From the NCBI GenBank assembly GCA_963782045.1, contig CAWAIR010000016.1, forward strand, positions 62,001-126,000: a DNA stretch of 64,000 bases, written 5' to 3'. This DNA comes from CAVSRC01 sp963782045. Its GTDB lineage: Bacteria; Pseudomonadota; Alphaproteobacteria; Rhizobiales; Kaistiaceae. Of the stretch, positions 17,474 to 25,981 are shown in pieces. The first letter of the stretch is position 1. Each line of letters begins with the position of its first letter. A program made the position numbers and the translations under genes. The notes under the pieces are model-generated. The model had not been told where the DNA came from and did not search any database. It was given only the letters and a program-made list of their open reading frames with translations.

Positions 17474-18736
17474 ATGTTGAGACGTTTCGGCGCGCTTGCC
17501 GCGCTGGTGATTGTGGTGCCGGCGTGGATGGCGGTCCCGGCCATGGCGGAGGCGCCGCCGCGCACGGGCAACGCGGTGTTCGACCGCACGGTCGACCTCG
17601 TCAACCAGCACTTTTACGCGCCCGCAGAGCTGACGCAATTCAACCAGGCGGCGGCGCTGGCGGCGAGCGAGATGCCCGACCTCAAGGACGCCGCTCCCGG
17701 CGTCGTCGGCGATGCGATTGCCTTTGTCCTCGACAGCCTCGGCGCCTCCCATACCGGCCGTTACACGCCGGACCAGGTGGACTACTACGAGCTGGCGGAC
17801 GTCTTCCGCTTCGCGCTGCGGCGCGACATCCGCCAGATCTTTCCGCCGCGCGGCGAAGTCACCTATGCCGGCATCGGCATCGCCAGCGCTGAGATCGGCG
17901 GAAAGAGCTTCGTCACCCATGTCTACGATTCCGGGCCGGCGGCGAAGGCCGGGCTGATGGCCGGCGACGAGATCGTCTCGGTCGACGGCGCGCCCTTTGC
18001 CGAGATCGGCTCGTTCCGCGGCAAGGCCGGAACGACGGCGCATCTCATGGTGCGGCGGTCGGCGGACGCGGCGCCGATCGCGATCGACGTGCCGGTCGCT
18101 GCGATCCAGCCGGGCGATCTGTTCGTCAATGCGATTTCGGCGAGCGCGCGTGTGATCGACCGGGGCGACAAGCGCATCGGCTATATCCGCCTGTGGGCCT
18201 ATACGCGCGAAGAGGTGACCAGCATCCTCTACGACGAGCTCGGGCAAGGGCGCCTCAAGGACGTCGACGGGCTGGTGCTCGACCTGAGGAGCAAATGGGG
18301 CGGGGCGCCGGGCGATGCGGCGGAAACCTTCGTCGGCGGTGCCGCCGACATGGTGGGCGTGAACCGCGACGGAACGCGCAACATTGTCACCTTGCGCTGG
18401 CACAAGCCGGTGGTGGCGATCATCGACGGCGGCACGCGCAGCGGCATGGAGGTGCTCGCCTTCTCGCTGAAGAAGAACGGCGTGCCACTGGTCGGCGCGC
18501 CGACCGCGGGCAATGTGCTCGCCGGCACAGCCTATTTGCTGCCCGACAACAGCCTGTTGGAACTAGCGGTTGAGGACGTTGCCGTCGGCGGCCAGCGGCT
18601 GGAGAACAATCCGATCGAGCCGGACGTGGCGGTGCCCTTCGACGTGCGCTACGCTGCCGGCCGCGACCCTCAGATCGACGCGGCGGTTGCACTGATGGCC
18701 GAGCGCTTGGCCGACGCGGGGGGCAAGGTCAACTGA
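17474..18736 (+). CDS. S41-family periplasmic protease-like protein with PDZ domain
   Basis: A 420-residue exported protein. Residues 1-25 form a signal peptide (LAALVIVVPAWMAVPAMA). A PDZ-like domain follows (YAGIGIASAEIGGKSF ... AKAGLMAGDEIVSVDG), then the tail-specific protease domain (IGYIRLWAYTREEVTSIL, DGLVLDLRSKWGG). A Ser in IDGGTRSGME is in the place of the nucleophile. The usual catalytic Lys region reads GAPTAGNVLAG and shows no Lys, so activity may rely on a different residue or be lost. ATG 17474 was chosen over 17441 because it has GGAGGGAG upstream and begins the signal peptide. Substrate unknown. Confidence 0.8.
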   Translation: MLRRFGALAALVIVVPAWMAVPAMAEAPPRTGNAVFDRTVDLVNQHFYAPAELTQFNQAAALAASEMPDLKDAAPGVVGDAIAFVLDSLGASHTGRYTPDQVDYYELADVFRFALRRDIRQIFPPRGEVTYAGIGIASAEIGGKSFVTHVYDSGPAAKAGLMAGDEIVSVDGAPFAEIGSFRGKAGTTAHLMVRRSADAAPIAIDVPVAAIQPGDLFVNAISASARVIDRGDKRIGYIRLWAYTREEVTSILYDELGQGRLKDVDGLVLDLRSKWGGAPGDAAETFVGGAADMVGVNRDGTRNIVTLRWHKPVVAIIDGGTRSGMEVLAFSLKKNGVPLVGAPTAGNVLAGTAYLLPDNSLLELAVEDVAVGGQRLENNPIEPDVAVPFDVRYAAGRDPQIDAAVALMAERLADAGGKVN

Positions 18737-18738
18737 GG

Positions 18739-19107
18739 TCAATCGGCAAGGCCGGCGAAGAACCACGTGATCGGTTCGTCGCCCTGAACTTCCGACAAGT
18801 GGCCTTTCCCGTCGAGGTCGTTGAGCAGGAATACGTCACCCGGCCGCACGTCGATCCGCGTCCCGTCGGAGAGGGTCACCGTCATCCGTCCGGAGAGCAT
18901 GATCGCGTATTGGCGGCGCGGCGTCGGGTGAGGGGACTTGTCCCAGCCGGGCGGCGCTTCGAAGAAGACGCCGGTGGTCAGCGGCGTGCCTGCCGAGACC
19001 CTGACCGGCGCCGAGGGCGGGGCGAAATCGCGCAATGCCAGATCCACCGTCAGTTTGCGCAGGTGGGTTTCGCCCTCCTCATCGGTATATATCTCGGTAA
19101 TCTGCAC
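18739..19107 (-). CDS. Cupin-domain protein
   Basis: A 122-residue single-domain cupin. The second cupin motif is clear (SGRMTVTLSDGTRIDVRPGDVFLLND, read in pieces, about residues 74-99). The first motif is degenerate (PTPRRQYAIM), with few His residues, so metal binding is doubtful. Start: GTG 19107 with GGGGGA upstream; a TTG at 19119 would add four residues. It converges on the S41 gene with a 2 bp gap. Function is not known; such proteins may bind small molecules or be isomerases. Confidence 0.75.
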   Translation of the reverse strand: MQITEIYTDEEGETHLRKLTVDLALRDFAPPSAPVRVSAGTPLTTGVFFEAPPGWDKSPHPTPRRQYAIMLSGRMTVTLSDGTRIDVRPGDVFLLNDLDGKGHLSEVQGDEPITWFFAGLAD

Positions 19108-19209
19108 GCCGTCCCCCAAGAGCCGGCCTCCTTCTCCGTACCTACACGGAGGGCCCGGAGGCGGCTATAGGAATACCGTCGCTTCCTCCGTTTGGACAGC
19201 TTTAGGACC

Positions 19210-21258
19210 ATGACCAGCCCGCTCGACCAGAACCCGCTTCTCGCCTCCTGGGAGGGCCTCGGACTGCCGCCCTTCGACAGGATCAGGCCGGAGCACTTCC
19301 GTCCGGCCTTCGACGCCACCATGGCGGCGCAGAAGCAGGCGGTCGGGACAATCGCGGGGTCGCACGAAGCGCCGAGCTTCGCCAATACAATCGTAGTGCT
19401 GGAGACGAGTGGCCTCGGCCTGGAGCGGGTGGCCGCCGTCTTCTTCCATCTCGCCTCGGCCGACACCAGCCCGGCGCTGCAGGCGGTGGAGCGCGAGATC
19501 GCGCCGCTGCTCGCCCGCCACGGCAACGAGATCTACCTGAACGCGGCTCTCTATGCCCGCATCGACGCGCTCTGGCAGGAACGCGATCGACTCGGCCTCG
19601 ACGATGAGCAGCGCCAGGTGCTCGACCGCTATCACACCAACTTCGTGCGTGCCGGCGCGGCGCTGGACGAGGCGGGCAAGGCGCGGCTCGCCGAGATCAA
19701 CGAGCGCCTGGCGGCGCTCGGCACCCAGTTCAGCCAGAACGTGCTCGCCGCCGAAAACGGCTTCCACCTGGTGCTCGACGGCGAGGACGACCTCGTCGGC
19801 CTGCCCGGTTCGGTGCGCCAGGCGGCGGCCGAGGCGGCGCGCGAGCGCGACATGCCGGGCAAATACGTCATCACCCTGTCGCGCTCCTCGATCGAGCCGT
19901 TCCTGCAATTCTCGACGCGCCGCGACCTCCGCGAGAAGGCGTTCACCGCCTGGGTCAAGCGCGGCGAGACCGAGAACGCGGCACTGATCGCCGAAACCGT
20001 CCGGCTGCGCAACGAGCGGGCGCGGCTGATGGGCTACCAGACCTTCGCCCATTTCAAGCTCGCCGATTCGATGGCCAAGACGCCGGAGGCGGTGTCGGCG
20101 CTGCTCAACGCCGTCTGGCAGCCGGCGCTCGCCCGTGTTGCGGCGGAGGAGGCGGCGCTGCAGGCGCTGGTGGCGGAAGAGGGGGCAAACTTCCGCCTGG
20201 CGCCATGGGACTGGCGCCATTATGCCGAGCGCCGGCGCAAGGCCGAGTTCGATTTCGACGAGGCCGAGCTCGAGCCCTATCTCAAGCTCGACAACGTCAT
20301 CGCCGCCGCCTTCGACGTCGCCCAGCGCCTGTTCGGCCTCGCCTTCGAGGAGCTGAAGGGCCTCAGGCTCTACCGGCCCGAGGTGCGCGTCTGGCGAGTC
20401 ACGGGCAAGGGCGGGCGCTTCGTCGGCATCTTCCTCGCCGATTATTTCGCGCGCGCCTCCAAGCGGAGCGGCGCCTGGATGTCGGGCCTCCGCGACCAGC
20501 ACAAGCTGACCGGTGACGTGCGCCCGATCGTCCTGAACACGATGAACTTCGCCAAGGCGCCCGACGGCAAGCCGACGCTGATCTCGTTCGAGGATGCGCG
20601 CACGCTCTTCCACGAGTTCGGCCACGGCCTGCATGGCCTCCTCTCCGACGTCACCTATCCGCTGATCTCGGGCACCAGCGTGGCGCGCGATTTCGTCGAA
20701 CTGCCCTCGCAGCTCTACGAGCACTGGCTGGAGCAGCCGGAGGTGCTTCGCCGCTTCGCGCGCCATGCCGAGACCGGCGAACCGATGCCCGAGGCGCTGC
20801 TCGACAAGGTGCTCGCCGCGCGCAAGTTCAACCAGGGCTTTGCCACCGTCGAATACGCCGCCTCGGCGCTGGTCGACCTCGACCTGCACCTCGCCACCGA
20901 CACCGACGACCTCGACGTGCTCGATTTCGAGAAGCGGGCGCTCGAACGCATCCACATGCCCGACACGGTGGTCATGCGCCACCGTACGCCGCACTTCCAG
21001 CACATCTTTGCCGGCGACGGTTACGCTTCCGGCTACTACAGCTATCTGTGGTCGGAGGTGCTCGACGCCGATGCCTTCGAGGCGTTTGCCGAGACCGGCG
21101 ACATCTTCGATGCGGCGACCGCGCAGCGTCTGCACGATGCCATCTACTCGGCCGGCTACCGGCGCGACCCGGCCGAGGCCTATGCCGCCTTCCGCGGACG
21201 CATGCCGTCCACCGAGCCGCTGCTCAGGAAACGCGGCCTCGACACATCCGAGGTGTGA
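19210..21258 (+). CDS. M3 family oligopeptidase (PrlC/Dcp type)
   Basis: A 682-residue cytoplasmic zinc peptidase that degrades short peptides. The zinc-binding HExxH is HEFGH within TLFHEFGHGLHGLL (about residue 472), and the third ligand Glu should be in SVARDFVELPSQLYEHW. The N-terminal helical channel-forming part (residues 1-150) and the GYASGYYSYLWSEVLDADAF block near the end are typical of M3 enzymes. There is no signal peptide. Length matches the family (680-700). The start is ATG 19210; a TTG at 19192 is possible. It is the product most likely to recycle peptides left by ATP-dependent proteases. Confidence 0.93.
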   Translation: MTSPLDQNPLLASWEGLGLPPFDRIRPEHFRPAFDATMAAQKQAVGTIAGSHEAPSFANTIVVLETSGLGLERVAAVFFHLASADTSPALQAVEREIAPLLARHGNEIYLNAALYARIDALWQERDRLGLDDEQRQVLDRYHTNFVRAGAALDEAGKARLAEINERLAALGTQFSQNVLAAENGFHLVLDGEDDLVGLPGSVRQAAAEAARERDMPGKYVITLSRSSIEPFLQFSTRRDLREKAFTAWVKRGETENAALIAETVRLRNERARLMGYQTFAHFKLADSMAKTPEAVSALLNAVWQPALARVAAEEAALQALVAEEGANFRLAPWDWRHYAERRRKAEFDFDEAELEPYLKLDNVIAAAFDVAQRLFGLAFEELKGLRLYRPEVRVWRVTGKGGRFVGIFLADYFARASKRSGAWMSGLRDQHKLTGDVRPIVLNTMNFAKAPDGKPTLISFEDARTLFHEFGHGLHGLLSDVTYPLISGTSVARDFVELPSQLYEHWLEQPEVLRRFARHAETGEPMPEALLDKVLAARKFNQGFATVEYAASALVDLDLHLATDTDDLDVLDFEKRALERIHMPDTVVMRHRTPHFQHIFAGDGYASGYYSYLWSEVLDADAFEAFAETGDIFDAATAQRLHDAIYSAGYRRDPAEAYAAFRGRMPSTEPLLRKRGLDTSEV

Positions 21259-21368
21259 CGACCGACACACCTGAACGCCGCCTAAACGGCGCGTTGCGGG
21301 CGGGTTCAACCGCCGCCCGTCATTCTCCCCGGCATCGTCGATCACACCCAACGGGGGGAGAACTCAAG

Positions 21369-21803
21369 ATGTCGAAGATCGTTGCCCGCACCGCCGGCCT
21401 GGTTCTTGCCGGTTTCGCCACCCTCGCCATCGTCGGCCAGGCCGACGCCGCGAGCTTCACCAGGACCACCACGGTCACCCGGTCGGTGGAGACCGTCACC
21501 GTCACCCAGGCGCCGGCCGGCTGGACCTGGGGCGGTCCGGTCGCCTTCGCGCCGCAGGCGCCGTCGCCGGCGCCATATTGGGGTCATAACCGGTTCGACC
21601 GCTTCAACCGCTTTGACCGCTTTGACCGCTTTGACCGCTTTGACCGCTTCAACCGCTTCCATGACGTCGCGCTGAACCCGCAGCCCCTGCCGCCGAGAGG
21701 CTGGCATGCCCGCTATCCGCAGGTCCCGCCGCCGCCGCCGCCCCCGGCGATCTCGGCGACGCTGCCGCTCGGTAACGGGTTCATTACCTTCACGTTCCGC
21801 TAG
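21369..21803 (+). CDS. Small secreted protein with an RFD/RFN tandem repeat
   Basis: A 144-residue exported protein without known function. A signal peptide (VARTAGLVLAGFATLAIVGQADA) is followed by a Thr/Val-rich strand-like stretch (TRTTTVTRSVETVTVTQ). Eight consecutive three-residue units RFD/RFN/RFH lie at residues 75-98, encoded by a 9-bp tandem repeat. Then come the motif LNPQPLPP, often seen in short secreted bacterial proteins, a run of eight prolines and a hydrophobic end. The alternation of Arg, Phe and Asp suggests a zwitterionic, aggregation-prone or surface-binding segment. A weak hairpin follows the gene. Confidence 0.7.
   Translation: MSKIVARTAGLVLAGFATLAIVGQADAASFTRTTTVTRSVETVTVTQAPAGWTWGGPVAFAPQAPSPAPYWGHNRFDRFNRFDRFDRFDRFDRFNRFHDVALNPQPLPPRGWHARYPQVPPPPPPPAISATLPLGNGFITFTFR
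21591..21662 (+). repeat. 9-bp coding tandem repeat, eight units
   Basis: Eight in-frame copies of CGCTTTGAC or close variants (CGGTTCGAC, CGCTTCAAC, CGCTTCCAT). The four central units are identical, a sign of slippage. Copy number is expected to differ between strains. Confidence 0.9.
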
Positions 21804-21830
21804 TCCTCCGGCGGGATCTGGCGAGACGAG

Positions 21831-21851
21831 CCCCATGCCTGGCGCATGGGG
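21831..21851 (+). terminator. Candidate terminator hairpin after the repeat-protein gene
   Basis: Perfect 8-bp stem CCCCATGC / GCATGGGG with loop CTGGC, 28 bp after the stop. Only a short T-run (TTT) follows five bases later, so termination may be partial. Confidence 0.5.
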
Positions 21852-21947
21852 TCCGTTTCGCATTTGAAACCGCGAAGTTCAGTCACTCCACAAGCAGCCA
21901 AGCTGTGCTATGCCCGCACTGGCATTCGGCTTGAAGTGGAGGAGTTC

Positions 21948-22934
21948 ATGGCTGCAAGCATTCTCTTCATCGGCGGCACCGGACAGATCTCGCTGCCCTG
22001 CGTTCACGAGGCGGTGGCGGCTGGCCACCAGGTGAGCGTGCTCAACCGCGGCAAGACGAGCGTACCGCTGCCCAAGGGGGTGACGGTGATTGCCGGCGAC
22101 ATGGACGACGCCGCCACCTACGGCGCGCTTGGCGACAGGAAGTTCGACGTCGTCTGCCAGTTCCGCGCCTATACGGCCGCGCAGATGAAGAAGGACATCG
22201 CCACCTTCGCCGGCAAGACCGGCCAATACGTCTTCATCTCCTCGGCCTCCGCCTACCAGAAGCCGGCCCGGCACTACATCATCACCGAGCGCACGCCGCT
22301 GGAGAATCCCTACTGGGAGTACAGCCGCAACAAGATCGCCTGCGAGACGATGCTGCGCGAGCAGTCGGCGCTCAAGTGGACCATCGTGCGGCCGAGCCAC
22401 ACGGTGCGCACCGGCATGCCGCTGGCCATCGGCGACGGCGACGCGGTCGCCCGGCGCATGCTGCGCGGTGCGCCGGTGATCGTGCATGGCGACGGCACGT
22501 CGCTGTGGACGCTGACCCGTTGCGCCGATTTCGCCGTGCCCTTCGTCAAGCTGCTCGGCAACAGCCAGGCGATCGACGACGATTTCCAGATCACCAACGA
22601 CCGCGCCTTCACCTGGGACGAGATCACACGAGCGATCGCCGCCGGTCTCGGCGTCGAGGCGAAGATCGCGCATGTGCCGACCGACACGCTGGTCCGCTAC
22701 AACCCGGAATGGGAGGGGCCGCTCACCGGCGACAAGAGCTGGTCGGCGCTGTTCGACAACAGCAAGGTCAAGCGCGTCGCCGGCGATTTCACCTGCGCCC
22801 AGGACCTGCCGACGATCCTCGCGGAGTCGGTCGCCAACTTCAAAAAACGCAATGCGACGGCCGACCAGTCGCCGCACGCGCTCGATCCGCTGATGGACCG
22901 CATCGCGGCCGAGCAGTCGGCGCTGGGGGGGTAG
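21948..22934 (+). CDS. NAD-dependent epimerase/dehydratase family protein (extended SDR)
   Basis: A 328-residue extended short-chain dehydrogenase. The nucleotide motif is atypical, FIGGTGQIS (residues 7-15), as in the SDR_a/CSP41-like branch. The usual YxxxK could be YSRNK (in YWEYSRNKIACE, about residue 126), giving a complete Tyr/Lys pair. The segment DFQITNDRAFTWDEI resembles plant CSP41-type proteins. The substrate is unknown; these proteins often act on sugar nucleotides. GGAGGAG lies six bases before the ATG. The C-terminal 80 residues include a helical tail typical of this subgroup. Confidence 0.82.
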   Translation: MAASILFIGGTGQISLPCVHEAVAAGHQVSVLNRGKTSVPLPKGVTVIAGDMDDAATYGALGDRKFDVVCQFRAYTAAQMKKDIATFAGKTGQYVFISSASAYQKPARHYIITERTPLENPYWEYSRNKIACETMLREQSALKWTIVRPSHTVRTGMPLAIGDGDAVARRMLRGAPVIVHGDGTSLWTLTRCADFAVPFVKLLGNSQAIDDDFQITNDRAFTWDEITRAIAAGLGVEAKIAHVPTDTLVRYNPEWEGPLTGDKSWSALFDNSKVKRVAGDFTCAQDLPTILAESVANFKKRNATADQSPHALDPLMDRIAAEQSALGG

Positions 22935-23043
22935 GGGTACTTTGGGATGACGCCACACTTCACCAAGCGCTAACGCCAAGGTGGGCTTTGCGTTGGGCTG
23001 AGCGGCGGTACGGCGTAGGCTGGCGGCTGGAAAGTTGCCTGTC

Positions 23044-24246
23044 ATGCCGTCTGTCTGCAGCCGCCTGACCAGGCTCGGCGGCGTCCTTGCCGCCCTCGTC
23101 TGCGTCTCGCCCCCGCCATCGCCCGCCTCGGCGGACTCCTACGCCTTTTACGACGTCTCGGCGGACGCGCTGGCCGGCGCGCCGGGCAGCATCATCCGCA
23201 CCGAGCCGTTCCGCGGCGCGCCCTGGGGCGCCACGGCGGCGCGCGTGCTCTACCGCTCGACCGGGCTTTCCGGCGAACCGATCGCCGTTTCGGCCGTCGT
23301 CGTGGTGCCCGACAAGCCGCCAGCGGAGGGGCGGGCGGTTGTCGCCTGGGCGCATCCGACCACCGGCGTCGCGCGGAAATGTGCGCCGTCCCTGATGCTC
23401 GACGCGGTCATGCCGACCATCACCGGCCTCGCCGAGATGATCGCGCGCGGCTATGTGGTCGTCGCCACCGATTATCCCGGCCTCGGCACGGCGGGCGAGC
23501 ACCCCTATCTCGTCGGCGTCAGCGAGGGGCGCGCGGTGCTCGATTCGGTGCGCGCCGCCCGCGCGCTCACCGGGGCGGGCAATCGCTTTGCCGTGTGGGG
23601 GCATTCGCAGGGCGGCCACGCGGCGCTGTGGACCGCCGAACTCGCGCGCAGCTACGCCCCCGATCTCGATCTCGTCGGCATTGCCGCGGCGGCGCCGGCA
23701 AGCGAGCTGGCCGCGCTCTTCGACGACGACCTCGGCACCACCGCCGGTCAGGTGCTCACCGCGCTCAGCCTGTGGTCCTGGTCGCGGGTCTACGACACGG
23801 CGCTCGCATCGGTGGTGCAGCCGCACGCCATCAAGCCGGTGGGGGAGATCGGCGGACAATGCGTCTACGGCTTCGTCGACCTCATCGTCGACGCCAGCGC
23901 CGACAGCGCCCTGGCGAGCGGCTTCCTCAAGGGCAACCCGGCCGCCATCGCCCCGTGGAGCACCTATCTCGCCGACAGCACGCCTGCCGGCAGCACCGTC
24001 ACCTGGCCGCCGGTATTTATCGCCCAAGGCAGCGCCGACCGGATCGTCGATCCGCCGGTGACCACGGACTTCGCCATCAGGCTGTGCAACCGCGGCGTCT
24101 ACCTGCGCTACTTCACGGTGCCCGGCGCCACCCACGACGTCATCGCCGATGTCAGCGCCAAGGATGCGGTGGACTGGATCGCCGATCGCTTCGCCGGCAA
24201 GCTGGCGCCGAGCGACTGCGTCGCCAAGGGCGGCGCCTCGCACTGA
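23044..24246 (+). CDS. Secreted lipase/esterase-type alpha/beta hydrolase
   Basis: A 400-residue exported hydrolase similar to the LIP/secretory lipase family. A signal peptide (about residues 1-28, ending PASADS) is followed by the fold core with VAWAHPTTG as oxyanion-side loop. The nucleophile elbow is GHSQGGH (Ser about residue 196), the acid is probably in IAQGSADRIVDPP, and the catalytic His in GATHDVIAD. Cysteines (GVARKCAPS, GGQCVYG, RLCNRGV, SDCVAK) could form disulfides in the periplasm. The substrate is not known. The start ATG 23044 begins the signal peptide. Confidence 0.82.
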   Translation: MPSVCSRLTRLGGVLAALVCVSPPPSPASADSYAFYDVSADALAGAPGSIIRTEPFRGAPWGATAARVLYRSTGLSGEPIAVSAVVVVPDKPPAEGRAVVAWAHPTTGVARKCAPSLMLDAVMPTITGLAEMIARGYVVVATDYPGLGTAGEHPYLVGVSEGRAVLDSVRAARALTGAGNRFAVWGHSQGGHAALWTAELARSYAPDLDLVGIAAAAPASELAALFDDDLGTTAGQVLTALSLWSWSRVYDTALASVVQPHAIKPVGEIGGQCVYGFVDLIVDASADSALASGFLKGNPAAIAPWSTYLADSTPAGSTVTWPPVFIAQGSADRIVDPPVTTDFAIRLCNRGVYLRYFTVPGATHDVIADVSAKDAVDWIADRFAGKLAPSDCVAKGGASH

Positions 24247-24369
24247 AGCCGGCCGCGGTGTCAGCCAGGCGCAACTTTTTTCGCGCCCGCCTCAAATCGT
24301 TCTTGATTGTGAAAGGTTTTGGTCCTACCTACCGCGCTGCCCAAATTCGCACGTGCCTGTGGTCGCACA

Positions 24370-24715
24370 TGTCCGAGGGCGAACCGCCGGGAAAGATCCC
24401 GGGCGCTTCGAAGGACGCGGCTTAAAGCAACGACGTAGCGGGCTTTTTTGGTCTCAGTCGGCTTTCCATCAGCCGGCGACACTGAAGAGGCATCTACTTC
24501 TTGCCGGGCGTGCGGAACGGGTTCTCCCGATCCAAGCGAAGGCAGCGGAAGACCGGACAGCCCTGTCCGCCTTGCGACTGCCACCCGCAAACCAGCCGGA
24601 CAATCCGGCAAACCGGTACGCTTCTGTGTCCGGACCGATCGTCTCCACATCGGTCGTCCGGGCGGCAGGCGGGCCGGCGGTTCGCAACGTGAATCCTCGC
24701 TTGGGGAGAGCCCGA
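24370..24715 (+). ncRNA. speF-type leader RNA upstream of ornithine decarboxylase (candidate)
   Basis: The ODC gene has a gene-free upstream region of 471 bp (24247-24717), most of it rich in stable hairpins. Examples are CCGGGA-AAGA-TCCCGG (24387-24402) and GGACA-GCCC-TGTCC (24555-24568). The most striking is TCAGT-CGGCT-loop-AGCCG-(GCGAC bulge)-ACTGA (24454-24485). A T6 run (24444-24449) lies after a weak AAAGC/GCTTT pairing and could serve as an attenuator. A possible promoter is TTGATT (24303-24308) with TACCTA (24326-24331). A conserved structured leader named speF is known before ornithine decarboxylase genes of Alphaproteobacteria. Position and family fit; I have not aligned it, so the limits are approximate. 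Confidence 0.6.
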
Positions 24716-24717
24716 GA

Positions 24718-25848
24718 ATGACCGACCGCATCCGCGACTTCCTGCGCCACCGACGACCCGAGGGGCCATGCCTGGTGGTCGACCTCGATGTCGTCCGCGA
24801 CAACTACCAGACCTTCGCCCGCGCCATGCCCGACAGCCGCGTCTACTACGCGGTCAAGGCCAACCCGGCGCCGGAGATCCTTCAGGCTCTGGCTGGGCTT
24901 GGCTCCAGTTTCGATTGCGCCAGCGTGGCGGAGATCGACATGGCGCTTGCCGCCGGCGCCACGCCGGAGCGCATCTCCTACGGCAACACCATCAAGAAGG
25001 AGCGCGACATCGCCGCCGCCTACGAGCGCGGCATCCGGCTCTTTGCCGTCGATTCGCGCGAGGAGGTCGACAAGATCGGCCGCGCCGCGCCCTCGGCCCG
25101 CGTCTTCTGCCGCATCCTGGTCGCCAACGACGGCGCCGAGTGGCCGCTGTCGAAGAAGTTCGGCTGCGCCCCGGAGATGGCCGTCGACGTGCTCGAGCAT
25201 GCCCATCGCCTCGGCCTCGACGCCTACGGCGTCTCCTTCCATGTCGGCTCGCAGCAGCCGAACCCGGAGGCCTGGGACGGCGCGCTTTCCGCCTCCGCCG
25301 CGATCTTCCGCGAGCTTGGCGAGCGCGGCATCCGGCTGCGCATGGTCAATCTCGGCGGCGGCTTCCCGGCGAAGTATCTGAAGCGCATCCCGGTGGTGAA
25401 GACCTACGGTCGCGCCATTTCCTCGGCGCTGCGCAAGCACTTCGGCAACCGCATCCCCGAGACGATCATCGAGCCCGGCCGCGGCATGGTCGGCGATGCC
25501 GGCATCATCAAGGCCGAGGTGGTGCTGATCTCGCGCAAGGAGACGAACGATCCGCTGCGCTGGGTCTATCTCGACATCGGCAAGTTCGGCGGCCTCGCCG
25601 AGACCATGGACGAGGCGATCCGCTACCCGATCAGGACGCCGCGCGACCGCGACGCCAAGGCCCCCTGCGTCATTGCCGGGCCGACCTGCGATTCGGTCGA
25701 CGTGCTCTACGAGAAGGCGCCCTACGCGCTGCCGGTATCGCTGTCGATCGGCGACGAGGTGCTGATCGAGGGCACCGGCGCCTACACCACGACCTATTCG
25801 GCCGTCGCCTTCAACGGCTTCGAGCCGCTGAAGTCGTACGTGATATGA
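24718..25848 (+). CDS. Ornithine decarboxylase (type III fold PLP enzyme, alphaproteobacterial)
   Basis: A 376-residue cytoplasmic PLP enzyme that converts ornithine (possibly also lysine) to putrescine (cadaverine). The PLP-binding Lys is in YYAVKANP (about residue 45). The family elements FDCASVAEI, SFHVGSQQ, GGGFP, EPGRGMVGDAG and GPTCDSVDVLYE are all in order; the last includes the catalytic Cys-Asp. Length agrees with short bacterial ODCs. GGGGAG lies upstream of the ATG. Putrescine made here feeds homospermidine synthase (15891-17327). Its long structured leader suggests control by polyamine or ornithine level. Confidence 0.92.
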   Translation: MTDRIRDFLRHRRPEGPCLVVDLDVVRDNYQTFARAMPDSRVYYAVKANPAPEILQALAGLGSSFDCASVAEIDMALAAGATPERISYGNTIKKERDIAAAYERGIRLFAVDSREEVDKIGRAAPSARVFCRILVANDGAEWPLSKKFGCAPEMAVDVLEHAHRLGLDAYGVSFHVGSQQPNPEAWDGALSASAAIFRELGERGIRLRMVNLGGGFPAKYLKRIPVVKTYGRAISSALRKHFGNRIPETIIEPGRGMVGDAGIIKAEVVLISRKETNDPLRWVYLDIGKFGGLAETMDEAIRYPIRTPRDRDAKAPCVIAGPTCDSVDVLYEKAPYALPVSLSIGDEVLIEGTGAYTTTYSAVAFNGFEPLKSYVI

Positions 25849-25981
25849 TCGCGGAAACAGCAACGAACTCAACATATTAACTCGCTCCGCCACCGCCTCC
25901 GATTCGCCGTTTTGGCTCCGGGACAACGTCCGGGACAACGGTCGAAAGAGGCGGCGAGCGCGAGCGGCCGGACAACCTTCC

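Noticed and set aside
19165..21351. A 728-codon open frame on the minus strand
   Set aside because: Antisense shadow of the M3 oligopeptidase, which has clear zinc motif and family blocks; the reverse frame has no family character.
21591..21662. Short regular repeats considered as a CRISPR array
   Set aside because: Units are 9 bp, contiguous and in frame within a signal-peptide protein; no spacers.
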